From positions 372,001-436,000 of the forward strand of contig NZ_BPIG01000001.1 of assembly GCF_026003995.1 (NCBI RefSeq): 64,000 nt of DNA. Direction: 5' to 3'. The notes below the pieces were generated by a model that saw nothing but the letters and a program-made list of their open reading frames with translations, searched no databases and was not told the origin of the DNA. Within the stretch, counting starts at the first letter, position 1. Each line of letters begins with the position of its first letter. Below are positions 47,001-57,270 of the stretch, one piece after another. This DNA is from Tepidiforma sp. GTDB lineage: Bacteria; Chloroflexota; Dehalococcoidia; Tepidiformales; Tepidiformaceae. Both the position numbers and the translations under genes were made by a program.

Positions 47001-48501
47001 GGGCGCGTTTGCCCCGGCCGCGCCGGGTGCGCTCGGGTCGCTGCTCCTGCGGTATGCGCGCGCGCGTGCGCCCTTCGCGACGGCGGACCCCGCCGGGCGG
47101 TGGCGGCTGCCGCCGGCAATCGTGGCCGATGCGCTGGCGGCGCTCGAGGCCGAAGGGCGGCTGGTACGCGGGGAGTTTCGCCCCGGCGGGAGCGGTGATG
47201 AGTGGTGCCACCCGGAGGTGCTCCGGCTGATCAAGCGGCGGTCGATCGCGCGGCACCGGCGCGAAGTCGAGCCAGTCGATGGGGCGGCTTTCGCCCGCTT
47301 CCTGCCCGCGTGGCACGGGGTCCCGGGCAAGCTCGCCGGGCTGGACGGCCTCCGCGACGCCATCGCCCGGCTGGAGGGCTACCCGATGCCGGCTTCGATG
47401 CTGGAGCGCGCCATCCTCCCCGCCCGGGTCGAAGGGTATACGCCCGCGATGCTCGACGCCCTCTGCGCTGCCGGCGAAGTCGTGTGGTTCGGAGCCGGGC
47501 GCATCCGCGACGACGACGGGCGCGTCGTGCTCGCCGCGCGGGAGCGGCTGCCGGCCTTCGTGAGCAGCGAGCCGCCGCCCGGCGAGGGCACCGCGCGGGC
47601 GGTCTACGAACTCCTCCAGGCGCGGGGTGCGCAGTTCTTCGCGGACATCGTTGCCGCGATCGGAGCGCCGGTCCGGGAGGTGCTCGATGCCCTGTGGGAC
47701 CTCGCGTGGGCCGGGCTCGTGACGAACGACACCTATGCGCCGGTCCGCGCCTGGCTGGCGCGGGGCGGCGACCGGCGGCCCGTGCCTGGCGGGCGGCTGC
47801 ACCGGCTCCCGCCGGAGTCGGGCGGCCGCTGGGCTGCGCTCCCGCCCGCCGCCGACAGGACGCGGTCGCTCCACGCATGGGCCGGGGCGCTGGTCGAACG
47901 GCGGGGCGTCGTCACGCGCGAGGCGGCGAATGCGGAGGCGCTCCGCGGCGGCTTCTCGGCGCTGTATCCCGTGTTCCGCGAGATGGAGGAGCGGGGCCGG
48001 ACCCGGCGGGGCTACTTCGTCGAGGGACTCGGCGGCGCCCAGTTCGCGCTCGCCGGCGCTGTCGAACGGCTCCGAGCCGAGCGGGCCCCGGCCGAGCGCC
48101 CGCGCGCGCTCCTGCTGGCCGCCGTCGACCCCGCGCAGCCCTACGGCGAGGTCCTGCCGTGGCCGGGCACGGGCGACGGCGCGAACCGGCGCTCGCCGGC
48201 CCGCGCGGCCGGAAGCTTCGTCATCCTCGTCGAGGGCGCGCCCGTGCTGCTCCTCGAACGCTGGGGGAAATCGGTCGTCAGGCTCGGAACCGTCTCGGAC
48301 GAGGCGGACGGTGCGCTGGCGGCCGCGCTCGATGCGCTGGCGGCGGCAGCTCCTGCGCTCGCGCCCCGGGGGCTGACCATCGAGCGGATCGACGGGGGGC
48401 CGGCAGCGGAATCGCCGCTGGCGGCGGAGCTCACGGCGCGCGGCTTCGCGGCCGGCTACCGGGGTCTCGTCTACCGCCCGGGGGCGCGCCGCGATGCCTG
48501 A
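44062..48501 (+). CDS. lhr: Lhr family ATP-dependent helicase
   Basis: A 1479-residue DNA repair helicase. The core has Walker A LLLAPTGSGKTLAAFLW, the DEIH box (VIVDEIHTMASTKRG), motif III GLSATQRPL and motif VI LQRVGRAGHQVDG (residues of about 50-420), followed by the Lhr winged helix and beta-barrel (near 420-850) and the long Lhr C-terminal domain seen in actinobacterial Lhr. Its family unwinds 3'-tailed DNA and RNA:DNA hybrids. The stop overlaps the Nei start by 8 bp, and lhr-nei linkage is conserved in several phyla, which suggests base-excision repair coupling. CACAAT precedes the start as a possible -10. Confidence 0.95.
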   Translation: MTAPPSAADPLAPFSSPVRSWFTGAFPGPTPAQAKGWEAIASGAHTLLLAPTGSGKTLAAFLWCLDRLVQRPPLPNGRDGKPRRAGVSVVYVSPLKALSYDIERNLRAPLAGLRIAALREGLPEPDITVGVRTGDTPARDREDFRRHPPDILITTPESLYLLLTSKAREALATVETVIVDEIHTMASTKRGAHLALSLERLERLTGREFQRIGLSATQRPLDEVARYLGGDRPVRVVDAGSTRPLDLEVIVPLEDMTRPADYAGPIPESELSPEQRTSVWPAFYQEILQLVRSHRSTLVFVNNRRLAERIAARVNELAGETLLRAHHGSVSREQRFAIEEQLKAGQLPGIVCTSSMELGIDMGAVDLVVQVESPKSVASGLQRVGRAGHQVDGVSRGRLLPKHRADLLECAVVARRMREGAIEATHVPRNPLDVLAQQIVAACAVEDLTVDDVLAMARRSYPFATLGREQLEGVLGMLAGRYPSDEFAELRPRATWDPDTGVVSTRRDAKTLAIINAGTIPDRGLYGVYLGEDGPRVGELDEEMVYESRPGETFLLGATTWRIERITRDRVIVSPAPGQPGKMPFWRGDGVGRSAELGEAVGALVRALERRRADEAAAWLERETDLEGRAARNLAAYLAEEREATGYLPTDRRIVVERYLDELGDWRIVVLSPYGGRVHAPWAMAIEARLAAAGFGETQVIWGDDGIAIRAGGAEEPPPTDLLFPPADEVEDLVIERLGGTALFAGRFRENAGRALLLPRRRPGARAPLWLQRQRAADLLAVASKYGSFPIVLETYRECLQDVFDLPALTRLLRAVEARDIEVREAAVRDASPFARSLALEYVAAFMYEGDLPLAERKAQALTLDRALLRDLLGEADLRELLDPEAVAAVELELQGLAGVRKPADADALHDLLRRLGDLTLEEVAARVADPAEAGALLQQLAASGRACAVRIAGEERWIPAEDAARYRDAVGAVIPQGVPGAFAPAAPGALGSLLLRYARARAPFATADPAGRWRLPPAIVADALAALEAEGRLVRGEFRPGGSGDEWCHPEVLRLIKRRSIARHRREVEPVDGAAFARFLPAWHGVPGKLAGLDGLRDAIARLEGYPMPASMLERAILPARVEGYTPAMLDALCAAGEVVWFGAGRIRDDDGRVVLAARERLPAFVSSEPPPGEGTARAVYELLQARGAQFFADIVAAIGAPVREVLDALWDLAWAGLVTNDTYAPVRAWLARGGDRRPVPGGRLHRLPPESGGRWAALPPAADRTRSLHAWAGALVERRGVVTREAANAEALRGGFSALYPVFREMEERGRTRRGYFVEGLGGAQFALAGAVERLRAERAPAERPRALLLAAVDPAQPYGEVLPWPGTGDGANRRSPARAAGSFVILVEGAPVLLLERWGKSVVRLGTVSDEADGALAAALDALAAAAPALAPRGLTIERIDGGPAAESPLAAELTARGFAAGYRGLVYRPGARRDA

Positions 48502-49354
48502 GGGCGACGCACTCTACCGGTTCGCCGGCCGGGTCGGCGATGCGCTCGAGGGGAAAGTCATCCTCGCGGCGCGGGCGCACGGGCCGGGACCTGTCCCGCA
48601 GGTCGAGCGGCTGGTCGGGGCGCGCTGCGAACGCGTCGCTTCCCGGGGGAAGAACCTGCTCATCGAGTTCGACAACGGGCTCGCCCTGCGGGGCCACCTC
48701 CGGATGTACGGGACGTGGCACGTGTACCGCCCGGGGGAGCGCTGGAGCCGCCCGGAGGCCGAAGCCCGGCTCGTTCTCGAAGTCGCGGATGCGGTCGTGG
48801 TGAACTTCAGCGCACCGGTGATCGAACTCCTCGAGGTGCGCGCGCTCGCCCGCCATGCGCCAGTTGCGGAACTCGGCCCGGACCTCCTCGCCGACGATTT
48901 CGACGCAAACGAGGCGCTGCGGCGGCTGCGCGACCCGCTGCGCGCGGAGATGACCATCGGCGACGCCATCATGGACCAGCGGGTGATGGCAGGGGTCGGC
49001 AACATCTGGAAGCACGAGACGCTCTTCCGCTGCGGGGTCTACCCGTGGACCCGCGTGCGCGACCTCGACGATGCGACCTTGCTGGAGCTCATCGAAACCG
49101 CGCAGCACCTGCTCCGCGCGAGCGTCGGAAAGCCGAACCGGTGGGGTCTTGCGCGGCGCCCCTCGATGTACGCCTACATGCGCGGCGGTCAGCCGTGCCG
49201 GCGCTGCGGCACCACGCTCCGGAGCGCGCGGCAGGGAGTCGATATTCGGTTCACCGCCTGGTGCCCGCGATGCCAGCCGGCGCCGGCTCCCGATGAGCGG
49301 GATTCCCGGCTGGCGGGCGCTCGAAGGCCGCCGCCAGGCGGTCGGCCAGGCTGA
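48494..49354 (+). CDS. nei: Endonuclease VIII-like DNA glycosylase (Fpg/Nei family)
   Basis: It removes oxidised bases from DNA and cuts the strand. The catalytic N-terminus MPEGD (Pro2, Glu3) is intact, Lys near 53 is in RGKNLLIEF, the H2TH region has MAGVGNIWKHETLFRCGV, and the zinc finger ends as CRRCGTTLRSARQ and WCPRCQ. The MPEGD start fits Nei rather than Fpg (which reads MPELP). It overlaps lhr by 8 bp. The last 34 codons overlap the 3' end of the opposite-strand hemA gene by 104 bp, which is unusually long. Confidence 0.94.
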   Translation: MPEGDALYRFAGRVGDALEGKVILAARAHGPGPVPQVERLVGARCERVASRGKNLLIEFDNGLALRGHLRMYGTWHVYRPGERWSRPEAEARLVLEVADAVVVNFSAPVIELLEVRALARHAPVAELGPDLLADDFDANEALRRLRDPLRAEMTIGDAIMDQRVMAGVGNIWKHETLFRCGVYPWTRVRDLDDATLLELIETAQHLLRASVGKPNRWGLARRPSMYAYMRGGQPCRRCGTTLRSARQGVDIRFTAWCPRCQPAPAPDERDSRLAGARRPPPGGRPG

Positions 49355-50369
49355 GATTCCCGGAACGGCGCAGCTCGGCGGTCAGCGGATGGAGCAGGCG
49401 GTTGACTGCCGAGCGGAGCGCGCGGTCGACCGCTGCGGCGTCAGCGCCCGGGTGCCGCGCGAGCGCGCGGTCGAGCGCTTCGCGGCGGGCGTGCTCGGCC
49501 GCAAGGCGGAAGCGGCCGATGGGATGGCTGCTGTCCTCACTTGCGGCGCTCAGCCGCCGTTCGAGCGCTGCCACGACGGATTCGCGCAGGCGCGCCCGGA
49601 GCGCCATCGCGTGGGGCCGGCGCGCTTCATCCTCGAGCATATCGGCCAGCGTCACGACCGGGACGCCCGGAACGTCGACGAAGTTCCGCGGCGTGCCGAG
49701 GTCGATGAAGAGCCGGGCCGGCCGGAAGCCCCGGGGGTCGATTGCGCCGGCGCCTGAGCCGAGACAGCCGGCGACCACGTCCGCATCCACGTCGGCAGCT
49801 CCGGCGAGCGGAACGAAGGCGAAGCCCTGGCCCGGGTCGCGGCGGCCGGCGACGAGGACGTCGAAGCCGAGTTCGGCCCCGCGCCGGGCGACCAGCCGGC
49901 CGAGCGCGCCCGCGCCGAGGACGAGCAGGCGGCCTTCGCGCGCGATGCCCCGCAGCGTGAGGGCGCGGTCGAGCAGATGCCCGGCGTGGCTTCGCGCCGG
50001 GAACTCCGCGCGGGCGTCGCGCGCAGCGGCGAGCGCGAGGTCGGCGGCAGCGCGCAGAGGACCGCGCGCCTCCCGGAAAGCGGTCCGCACCTGCCCGGCG
50101 ATCTGCTCTTCGCCGAGGACCACCGAATCGAGGCCGGCCGTCACGGTGGCGAGCCGCTCGAGCGCTGCCCGGCCGCGGAGGCTGAGCGGGGCGCCGCAGG
50201 CGCAGGGGCCGAAGCCGTACGCTTCGAGGCGCTGGCAGCTCTGCACGAGGGCGTCGGCCGGGTGGGCGGATTCCGCGTGCCGGGACAGCGCCGGCACGGA
50301 GAGTGCGTCCAGCGACACGGTGCGCCAGGCGCAGACGCGGAGGTCCGGGAGCCACGAAGGTTCAGGCAT
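49251..50369 (-). CDS. hemA: Divergent glutamyl-tRNA reductase
   Basis: It would reduce glutamyl-tRNA to glutamate-1-semialdehyde, the first step of tetrapyrrole synthesis by the C5 path. The catalytic Cys45 is in VQSCQRLEAYG (usual: TCNRTEVY), followed by GLDSVVLGEEQIAGQVRTAFREA, the strongest family match; the NADPH motif is LVLGAGALGRLVARRGAELGF, and a helical dimer domain ends the protein. At 372 residues it is short, and the N-terminal substrate region (AWRTVSLDAL in place of the SHKxAxVxxRE pattern) is worn. It may be an altered or weakened copy. No other hem gene is in this window. The 3' end overlaps nei by 104 bp. Confidence 0.82.
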   Translation of the reverse strand: MPEPSWLPDLRVCAWRTVSLDALSVPALSRHAESAHPADALVQSCQRLEAYGFGPCACGAPLSLRGRAALERLATVTAGLDSVVLGEEQIAGQVRTAFREARGPLRAAADLALAAARDARAEFPARSHAGHLLDRALTLRGIAREGRLLVLGAGALGRLVARRGAELGFDVLVAGRRDPGQGFAFVPLAGAADVDADVVAGCLGSGAGAIDPRGFRPARLFIDLGTPRNFVDVPGVPVVTLADMLEDEARRPHAMALRARLRESVVAALERRLSAASEDSSHPIGRFRLAAEHARREALDRALARHPGADAAAVDRALRSAVNRLLHPLTAELRRSGNLSLADRLAAAFERPPAGNPAHREPAPAGIAGTRR

Positions 50370-50392
50370 ATTGTCGATGAAGTTTATCGACT

Positions 50393-51862
50393 TTAGCGGG
50401 ATGAGGGAAGGTCGTCGCGCATCCGCTGCCAGCGGAGGAGGTGGCCGAGCGCGACGCCCGCGCGCGCGATCGACGGGTAGGTCGCGATGCCGGCCCGCCA
50501 GCAGAGCTCCTGGAAGTCGAGCGACTGCTGAAAGCCCTCGACGTTCGTCGCCGGGCGGATGGCCACGACGATCGGCTTGCCGGAGGCGCCCTGGATGCGC
50601 CCGAGCGTCTCGGCCTGGCGGACCATGCGGTTCCGGGCGTCGCCGATGCGTGCCATCGGCCCGGACCCGAAGCTGGTGTGGTAGAGGATGACGTCGACGT
50701 TCGGTGCCTCGGCGACCGGCCGGAGCGTGGCCTCGAAGCCCTCGTCCTCCCACATCGAGGTGGTGTCGATCGGGTTGCGGATGCTCGTGCCGGCTTCGTG
50801 CGTCACCTTCGCGAGCGCCTCCTGCGTCTCCGGCAGGAGCGGCGGGAGGGCGAGGCCCGCGGCGGCGAGGTCGTCGGCGGCGAGCACGCTGGCTCCGCCG
50901 CCGCCCCCGACGACCACGATGTTCGGCCCGGCCAGGCGCTTCACGAACTGGAACGTGACCGCCATGTCCGTGAGTTCTTCGAGCGACTCGACGCGGATGG
51001 CGCCGGCCTGCCGGCAGAGGGCATCGAAGACCTGCAGCGACCCGGCGAGCGACGCCGTGTGGGAGTTCGCGGCGCGCGAGCCGGCTTCGGTGCGGCCGCT
51101 CTTCAGGATGACGAGCGGCTTGCGGGCGGCGGTCTCGCGGATGACGCGCGCAAGCCGCGGCCCATCCTGGATGCCTTCGAGATAGGCGACGATGATCCCC
51201 GTCTCGGGGTCGTCCTTCAGGTAGTCGAGGAAATCGGCTGCCTTGAGGTCGGCGCCGTTGCCGAAGCTGATGACCTTCGAGCAGCGCACCCCGCGCGGCG
51301 TCGCATAGCGGACGAACTCCCCGGCGTTCATCCCGGACTGGGAGACCATCCCGACGGGGCCCGGCTCCGGCGGCTGGCCGGGCATCATCGCGAGGCGGGA
51401 TGCCGGGACGTAGAGGCCCATGCAGTTGGGCCCGATGATGCGGATGCCGGCTTCGCGGGCGCGGGCGACGATCGCCTGCTCCATCTTCGCGCGCTCGGCG
51501 TCGCCGGTCTCGGTGAAGCCGGCCGTGAACAGGTGGAGGACGCGGACGTTCTTCGCGATGCAGTCTTCGAGCAGCTGCGGAACGAACCGGGCCGGGACGG
51601 AAGAGATGACATAATCGATGTCGTCAGGGATGTCCCGCAGCGAGGGGTAGCACTTCAGTCCGCGGATAGCTGGCGCGGTCGGGTGGATGAGGTAGATGGG
51701 GCCGCGGAAGCCAATCTCCTGCAGCGACGCGACGAACCCGCCGCCGCCGAAGCCGGCGCCCTCCTTTGCAGAGACGCCGGCGATGGCGATGGAGCGCGGG
51801 TGGAAGATGAAGTCGAGGGCAGGGGCGTCGGGCACGTCGCTTCTCCGGGGGCGGTTCTTCAC
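50393..51862 (-). CDS. CoA-binding acyl-CoA synthetase-like protein (NDP-forming, alpha-subunit type)
   Basis: A 489-residue protein resembling the alpha part of NDP-forming acetyl-CoA synthetase: a CoA-binding Rossmann domain (HPRSIAIAGVSAKEG, VRVLHLFTAGFTETG), the succinyl-CoA synthetase-like flavodoxin domain (GPVGMVSQSGMNAGEFV) and the phosphohistidine motif ANSHTASLAGS. The ATP-grasp beta half is missing, and no gene for it lies nearby, so ATP-coupled ligation would need a partner elsewhere. Some members are lysine acetyltransferases or 2-hydroxyacyl CoA ligases, so the substrate is open. It follows hemA on the same strand. Confidence 0.83.
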   Translation of the reverse strand: MKNRPRRSDVPDAPALDFIFHPRSIAIAGVSAKEGAGFGGGGFVASLQEIGFRGPIYLIHPTAPAIRGLKCYPSLRDIPDDIDYVISSVPARFVPQLLEDCIAKNVRVLHLFTAGFTETGDAERAKMEQAIVARAREAGIRIIGPNCMGLYVPASRLAMMPGQPPEPGPVGMVSQSGMNAGEFVRYATPRGVRCSKVISFGNGADLKAADFLDYLKDDPETGIIVAYLEGIQDGPRLARVIRETAARKPLVILKSGRTEAGSRAANSHTASLAGSLQVFDALCRQAGAIRVESLEELTDMAVTFQFVKRLAGPNIVVVGGGGGASVLAADDLAAAGLALPPLLPETQEALAKVTHEAGTSIRNPIDTTSMWEDEGFEATLRPVAEAPNVDVILYHTSFGSGPMARIGDARNRMVRQAETLGRIQGASGKPIVVAIRPATNVEGFQQSLDFQELCWRAGIATYPSIARAGVALGHLLRWQRMRDDLPSSR

Positions 51863-51990
51863 GCACGAATGCCCGGCCGGTGGGCCGGGCAGCGCCAGTC
51901 TACCAGAGGCCCGGCGGCATGCGCCCGTAGGCGCGGGCCGCGGTACACTGGCGCCCGGCGCCAGCCCACCACATCGCGGAGCCTGTCCAG

Positions 51991-53851
<1,861 letters not shown>

Positions 53852-53852
53852 C

Positions 53853-54347
53853 ATGGACGTTGCCCTCCGGGCTGCGGTCGACCGCCTGATGTACGAACAG
53901 GCGGTGGCGCTCCATATGCTGGACCTCGCCGGGCCGGGCGCGCTCGAGCGGAGACTTCCCGGTTCGGGAAAAGGCGCGGCCGAAATTTTCGGGGAGGCGG
54001 AGGAAGCGCTCCGGCGCATCGAGGCGCTGCTCGCGGGCGGCTCCCCGGAGGGAAACGCGTCGGGCCCACCGCCGGCTACTCCGCAGGATGCGGCGCCCGG
54101 GCTCCGGGCCCTGCTCAGGCGCGTCTTCGCTGCGGCTGCCAGCCTCGGCGGGCGGCGCCCTTCGGATGACGTGCTCCGCGAGGTGTGGCGAACCGCGAGC
54201 ATCTACACGGCTCTCCGGCCGGAGCTCCTCGCCGCGTTCCCGGAAGCGGCGGACGACGCGGTCGTGCGCCGCTGGCAGCGGGCCCCGGAGCCGCCGGCTG
54301 ATCCGCCGGGACCGGCGGCGGTCGACGAGGGGGAAAGCCCGGCGTAA
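53853..54347 (+). CDS. Hypothetical protein downstream of eno
   Basis: I do not recognise this 164-residue protein. It is mostly helical (MDVALRAAVDRLMYEQAVALHMLDL, then APGLRALLRRVFAAAASLGGRR) with Pro/Ala-rich ends and no motif, signal or membrane segment. It starts one base after the eno stop, so it is probably in the def-eno operon. Confidence 0.6.
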   Translation: MDVALRAAVDRLMYEQAVALHMLDLAGPGALERRLPGSGKGAAEIFGEAEEALRRIEALLAGGSPEGNASGPPPATPQDAAPGLRALLRRVFAAAASLGGRRPSDDVLREVWRTASIYTALRPELLAAFPEAADDAVVRRWQRAPEPPADPPGPAAVDEGESPA

Positions 54348-54378
54348 CGTCTCGGTTATCACGCCCGGGGGTGCTCCC

Positions 54379-54951
54379 ATGCCCGACCTCGACGCCATCG
54401 TCCGCGAACTCGATGCCCACCGCGAGCGGTTCGAAGCGTTCTGCCGCTCGCTCAGCACCGACGAACTCGACCGCCCCGTGCCGCAGTCGACCTGGCTCGT
54501 CCGCGATTTCATCGCGCATCTCGCTACGATCGACGGACCCGTCGCCGAGATGTTCCGCGCGGTCCGGCGCGGCGAAGATGGCGGGATCCGGACGCCGGAT
54601 GGTGCGCGGTTCGACGTCGACGACTGGAACGAACTCCGCGTGCAGGAGCGCCGGGCGCGCTCCGTGGAAGAGCTGCTGGATGAGGCGCGGCGGGAGCGCG
54701 AAGCGCTCAAGCGCGACCTCCTCGCGCTCACCCCGGAGGACCTGGAGCGGCCGCTCAGGTTCGCCGGCGACGCGAAGCGCCCGCCGGCGACCATCCCGCT
54801 CGGGATGTACCTCGCGGGGTGGTGCAAGCACGACCCGATGCACGTCGTGGACATGTGCCGGGCGCTGCCTGGGCGCGCGGAGGAGCTGCGCGACTGGCTC
54901 GACGACCCGGTGGTGGCCCGCTACCAGGCGGCGATGAACCAGGCGGGATGA
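54379..54951 (+). CDS. DinB/maleylpyruvate isomerase-like protein
   Basis: A 190-residue helical-bundle protein of the DinB superfamily: the first helices read LVRDFIAHLATIDGPVAEMF, with the metal-ligand His of the AHL motif, and a later KHDPMHVVDM supplies the other two His. Family members are thiol-dependent transferases or isomerases that bind zinc or another metal; the substrate is unknown. The start is ATG at 54379. The next gene starts with a 4-bp overlap. Confidence 0.77.
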   Translation: MPDLDAIVRELDAHRERFEAFCRSLSTDELDRPVPQSTWLVRDFIAHLATIDGPVAEMFRAVRRGEDGGIRTPDGARFDVDDWNELRVQERRARSVEELLDEARREREALKRDLLALTPEDLERPLRFAGDAKRPPATIPLGMYLAGWCKHDPMHVVDMCRALPGRAEELRDWLDDPVVARYQAAMNQAG

Positions 54952-55805
54952 GCGGGCAGCGCATTTCGCCGCCGCGCATCGACGGGCTGGCTTCCCGCGC
55001 CGCACGGCCGCCGGCGGAGCTTCCTGGCAGCACGAATGCCTGGCGCCAGACCGGCTTCCTTCTCGGCGAGGACGCCGACCTCGTGGTTGAGGGCCTCAAC
55101 CTCGAAGGCGAGCAAGCGTCGGCTGCTGCGGGCGCGAAGTTCCGCACGCGGGCGGTCGCCGCTGTTTACGGGCCGTGGTCGCGCGGGTGGCTCGCGCGGC
55201 TCCAGGCGCTTCATGCGCTCGAATGGGGGGACTACTCCTCGGCCATCGTCCTCGCCCGCGCGGCAGCGGATTTCGCAGCCGCGGCCGCGGCGCTCGCGGA
55301 ATCGGGCCTCGAAGAATGGTCGGCCTGGCTCGACGGCGGCGGCATCGGCGACGCGCACGAGCAGCACGCGGCGCGGTTCGACCTCCACCCCTTCCGCTCC
55401 GCCGAGACGCTGGCGCGTCTGCCCGAACTCGGCGCCGTGTACCGGGAGGCCAGTGACCTCGCCCTGCCGCATTTCGGCGCGACGGCGCTGGTGACGGCCT
55501 CGGAATCGAGCGCCGAGCGGGTGCTCGCGACCTTCGGAGACCGCGATTTTCACCTCGGGCTCGCCGAGCTGGTGCTCGGCTGGCTGTTCCGGCTCGGTCT
55601 CATCCACTGGGAGACCGTGGGCAGCAGTGCGGCGATGCCGCCAGCGCCGGAGGGCGCCGCGGGCTGGCGGGCCCGGGCCGAGCGTGCGCTCGGGCGCCGG
55701 GACCGTTGCCGCATCGAGCGGGTCGAGATCGACGGCATCGAACGGCCGCTCATCGTCAACTGGCGACGCGAGCCAAGGGCCGCGCCCCGTCGCGTCCTGC
55801 TGTGA
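54948..55805 (+). CDS. Hypothetical protein coupled to the DinB-like gene
   Basis: I do not recognise this 285-residue protein. It is largely helical, with hydrophobic helices such as SSAIVLARAAADFAAAAAALAE and GLAELVLGWLFRLGLIHWE, and no signal peptide. His residues are scattered but not in a known motif. Its ATG overlaps the DinB-like gene's stop by 4 bp, so a joint role is likely. Confidence 0.65.
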   Translation: MSGQRISPPRIDGLASRAARPPAELPGSTNAWRQTGFLLGEDADLVVEGLNLEGEQASAAAGAKFRTRAVAAVYGPWSRGWLARLQALHALEWGDYSSAIVLARAAADFAAAAAALAESGLEEWSAWLDGGGIGDAHEQHAARFDLHPFRSAETLARLPELGAVYREASDLALPHFGATALVTASESSAERVLATFGDRDFHLGLAELVLGWLFRLGLIHWETVGSSAAMPPAPEGAAGWRARAERALGRRDRCRIERVEIDGIERPLIVNWRREPRAAPRRVLL

Positions 55806-55856
55806 GGTCAAGCCGTCCGGACCCGCGCAAGCGGCCGGCGGTGTACCATCGGGACG

Positions 55857-56279
55857 ATGACGCGAACCCGGCGCCTCGGTATCGCCGCGGCGGCCCTCAT
55901 CGGGCTGCTCGCGGTCGCCTGCAGCGGGGGCGACAAAGCCGAGCGGGGCACCGGCAACGATGCCGACTACCTCCGCGCGGTGTGCATCGGCATCGACCGG
56001 GTCTCGGACGCGCTGGTGAGCGCATCGTCAGCGAACGAGATCGCGGCGGCTATCGAGGAGTTCGCGAACACGATGCGGGCCATCAACCCGCCGCCGGACC
56101 TCACCGAGTACAACCGGCAGTTCGTCGCGTACCTGGATGCCGCGCTGAAGGACCCGACCTCGGTGGTGACGACGGCGCCGCCGCTGCCGCCCGATGGGCC
56201 GCGCCGCCGGCTGGCGCAGCTCGAGCCGAGCATCGCGGAGTGCCGCGAGCCGACGTTTTTCAGCCGGGGGCTGGAGTAG
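55857..56279 (+). CDS. Small lipoprotein, unknown function
   Basis: A 140-residue lipoprotein: signal peptide MTRTRRLGIAAAALIGLLAVAC with the lipobox Cys, then a helical mature part (DYLRAVCIGIDRVSDALV, ANEIAAAIEEFANTMRAI) that carries two further Cys and could form a small disulphide-bonded bundle. I recognise no family. TACCAT just before the start may be a -10. Confidence 0.7.
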   Translation: MTRTRRLGIAAAALIGLLAVACSGGDKAERGTGNDADYLRAVCIGIDRVSDALVSASSANEIAAAIEEFANTMRAINPPPDLTEYNRQFVAYLDAALKDPTSVVTTAPPLPPDGPRRRLAQLEPSIAECREPTFFSRGLE

Positions 56280-56302
56280 TCCGCCCAAACTGCCGGCCGG
56301 CG

Positions 56303-56308
56303 TATACT
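56303..56308 (+). promoter_or_regulatory. Possible -10 element of ilvE
   Basis: TATACT lies 35 nt upstream of the ilvE ATG. No good -35 is seen 16-18 bp before it; the same hexamer occurs before acnA and tRNA-Lys. Confidence 0.35.
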
Positions 56309-56343
56309 TGCGGAAACCCCGGACCGCCGGGACGAGGAGACCC

Positions 56344-57270
56344 ATGCCGACACCGTATGCCTACTTCCAGGGAAAGATCGTGCCGCTGAGCGAGGCCAAG
56401 ATCGGCGTCATGACGCACGCCTTCAACTACGGCACGGCGGTATTCGAAGGCATCCGGGGCAACTGGAACGCCGAGGACCAGACGGTCTACCTCTTCCGCG
56501 TGCGGGAGCACTTCGAGCGGCTGCAGCAGAGCGCCAAGATTCTCATGCTGCAGATGCACGACAGCATCGATAGGCTGTGCGAGATCGCCGTCGAGCTGGT
56601 CGAACGCAGCGGGTTCACCGAGGACGTCTACCTTCGGCCGATGGTGTACCTCTCGAGCGAGCAGCTCGGGGTGCGGCTCCACAACCTCGAGAGCGACACG
56701 CTCATCTTCCTGACGCCGTTCCCGGCCTACCTGCCTGAAGTCGCGCGGTGCCATACCAGCACCTGGCGCCGGGTGCAGGACACGGGCATCCCGCCGCGGG
56801 CGAAGGTGACCGGCATCTACGTGAACAGCGCCCTTGCGAAGACCGAGGCGAACGCCAACGGCTTCGACGAAGCGATCATGCTGAACGAGAACGGCCACGT
56901 CTCGGAGGGCAGCGGCGAGAACATCTTCATCGTGCGCAACGGGCGGCTCATCACGCCGACGCCGGCGGACAACGTGCTCGAGGGCATCACCGCCCGGAGC
57001 GTGGTCGAACTGGCGCGGAACGAACTCGGCATCGAGCTGGTCGAGCGGGAAATCGACCGGACCGAACTGTACGTCGCCGACGAGGTGTTCATGACGGGCA
57101 CGGCCGCGCACCTCACGCCGGTAGTCGAGATCGACCGGCGGCCGGTCGGCGACGGTCGGCCCGGGCCGATTACCCGCAAGCTGAGCGAGCTGTACTACGA
57201 CTGCATCCGGGGCAAGAACGAGAAGTACCGCGCATGGTGCACGCCGGCACGCGTCCGCGTGGCGAACTGA
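56344..57270 (+). CDS. ilvE: Branched-chain amino acid aminotransferase
   Basis: It moves amino groups between branched-chain keto acids and glutamate. The 308-residue class IV PLP enzyme has THAFNYGTAVFEGIRG, LRPMVYLSSEQLG, the PLP Lys in AKVTGIYVNSALAKTEA, ENGHVSEGSGENIFIVRNG and EVFMTGTAAHLTPVVEIDRR, all typical. D-amino-acid transaminases share the fold but lack the FEGIRG pattern. The ATG is at 56344. Confidence 0.94.
   Translation: MPTPYAYFQGKIVPLSEAKIGVMTHAFNYGTAVFEGIRGNWNAEDQTVYLFRVREHFERLQQSAKILMLQMHDSIDRLCEIAVELVERSGFTEDVYLRPMVYLSSEQLGVRLHNLESDTLIFLTPFPAYLPEVARCHTSTWRRVQDTGIPPRAKVTGIYVNSALAKTEANANGFDEAIMLNENGHVSEGSGENIFIVRNGRLITPTPADNVLEGITARSVVELARNELGIELVEREIDRTELYVADEVFMTGTAAHLTPVVEIDRRPVGDGRPGPITRKLSELYYDCIRGKNEKYRAWCTPARVRVAN

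Noticed and set aside
44185..47874. A 1229-residue minus-strand open frame opposite lhr
   Set aside because: Mirror of the lhr codon bias; low complexity, no recognisable motif.
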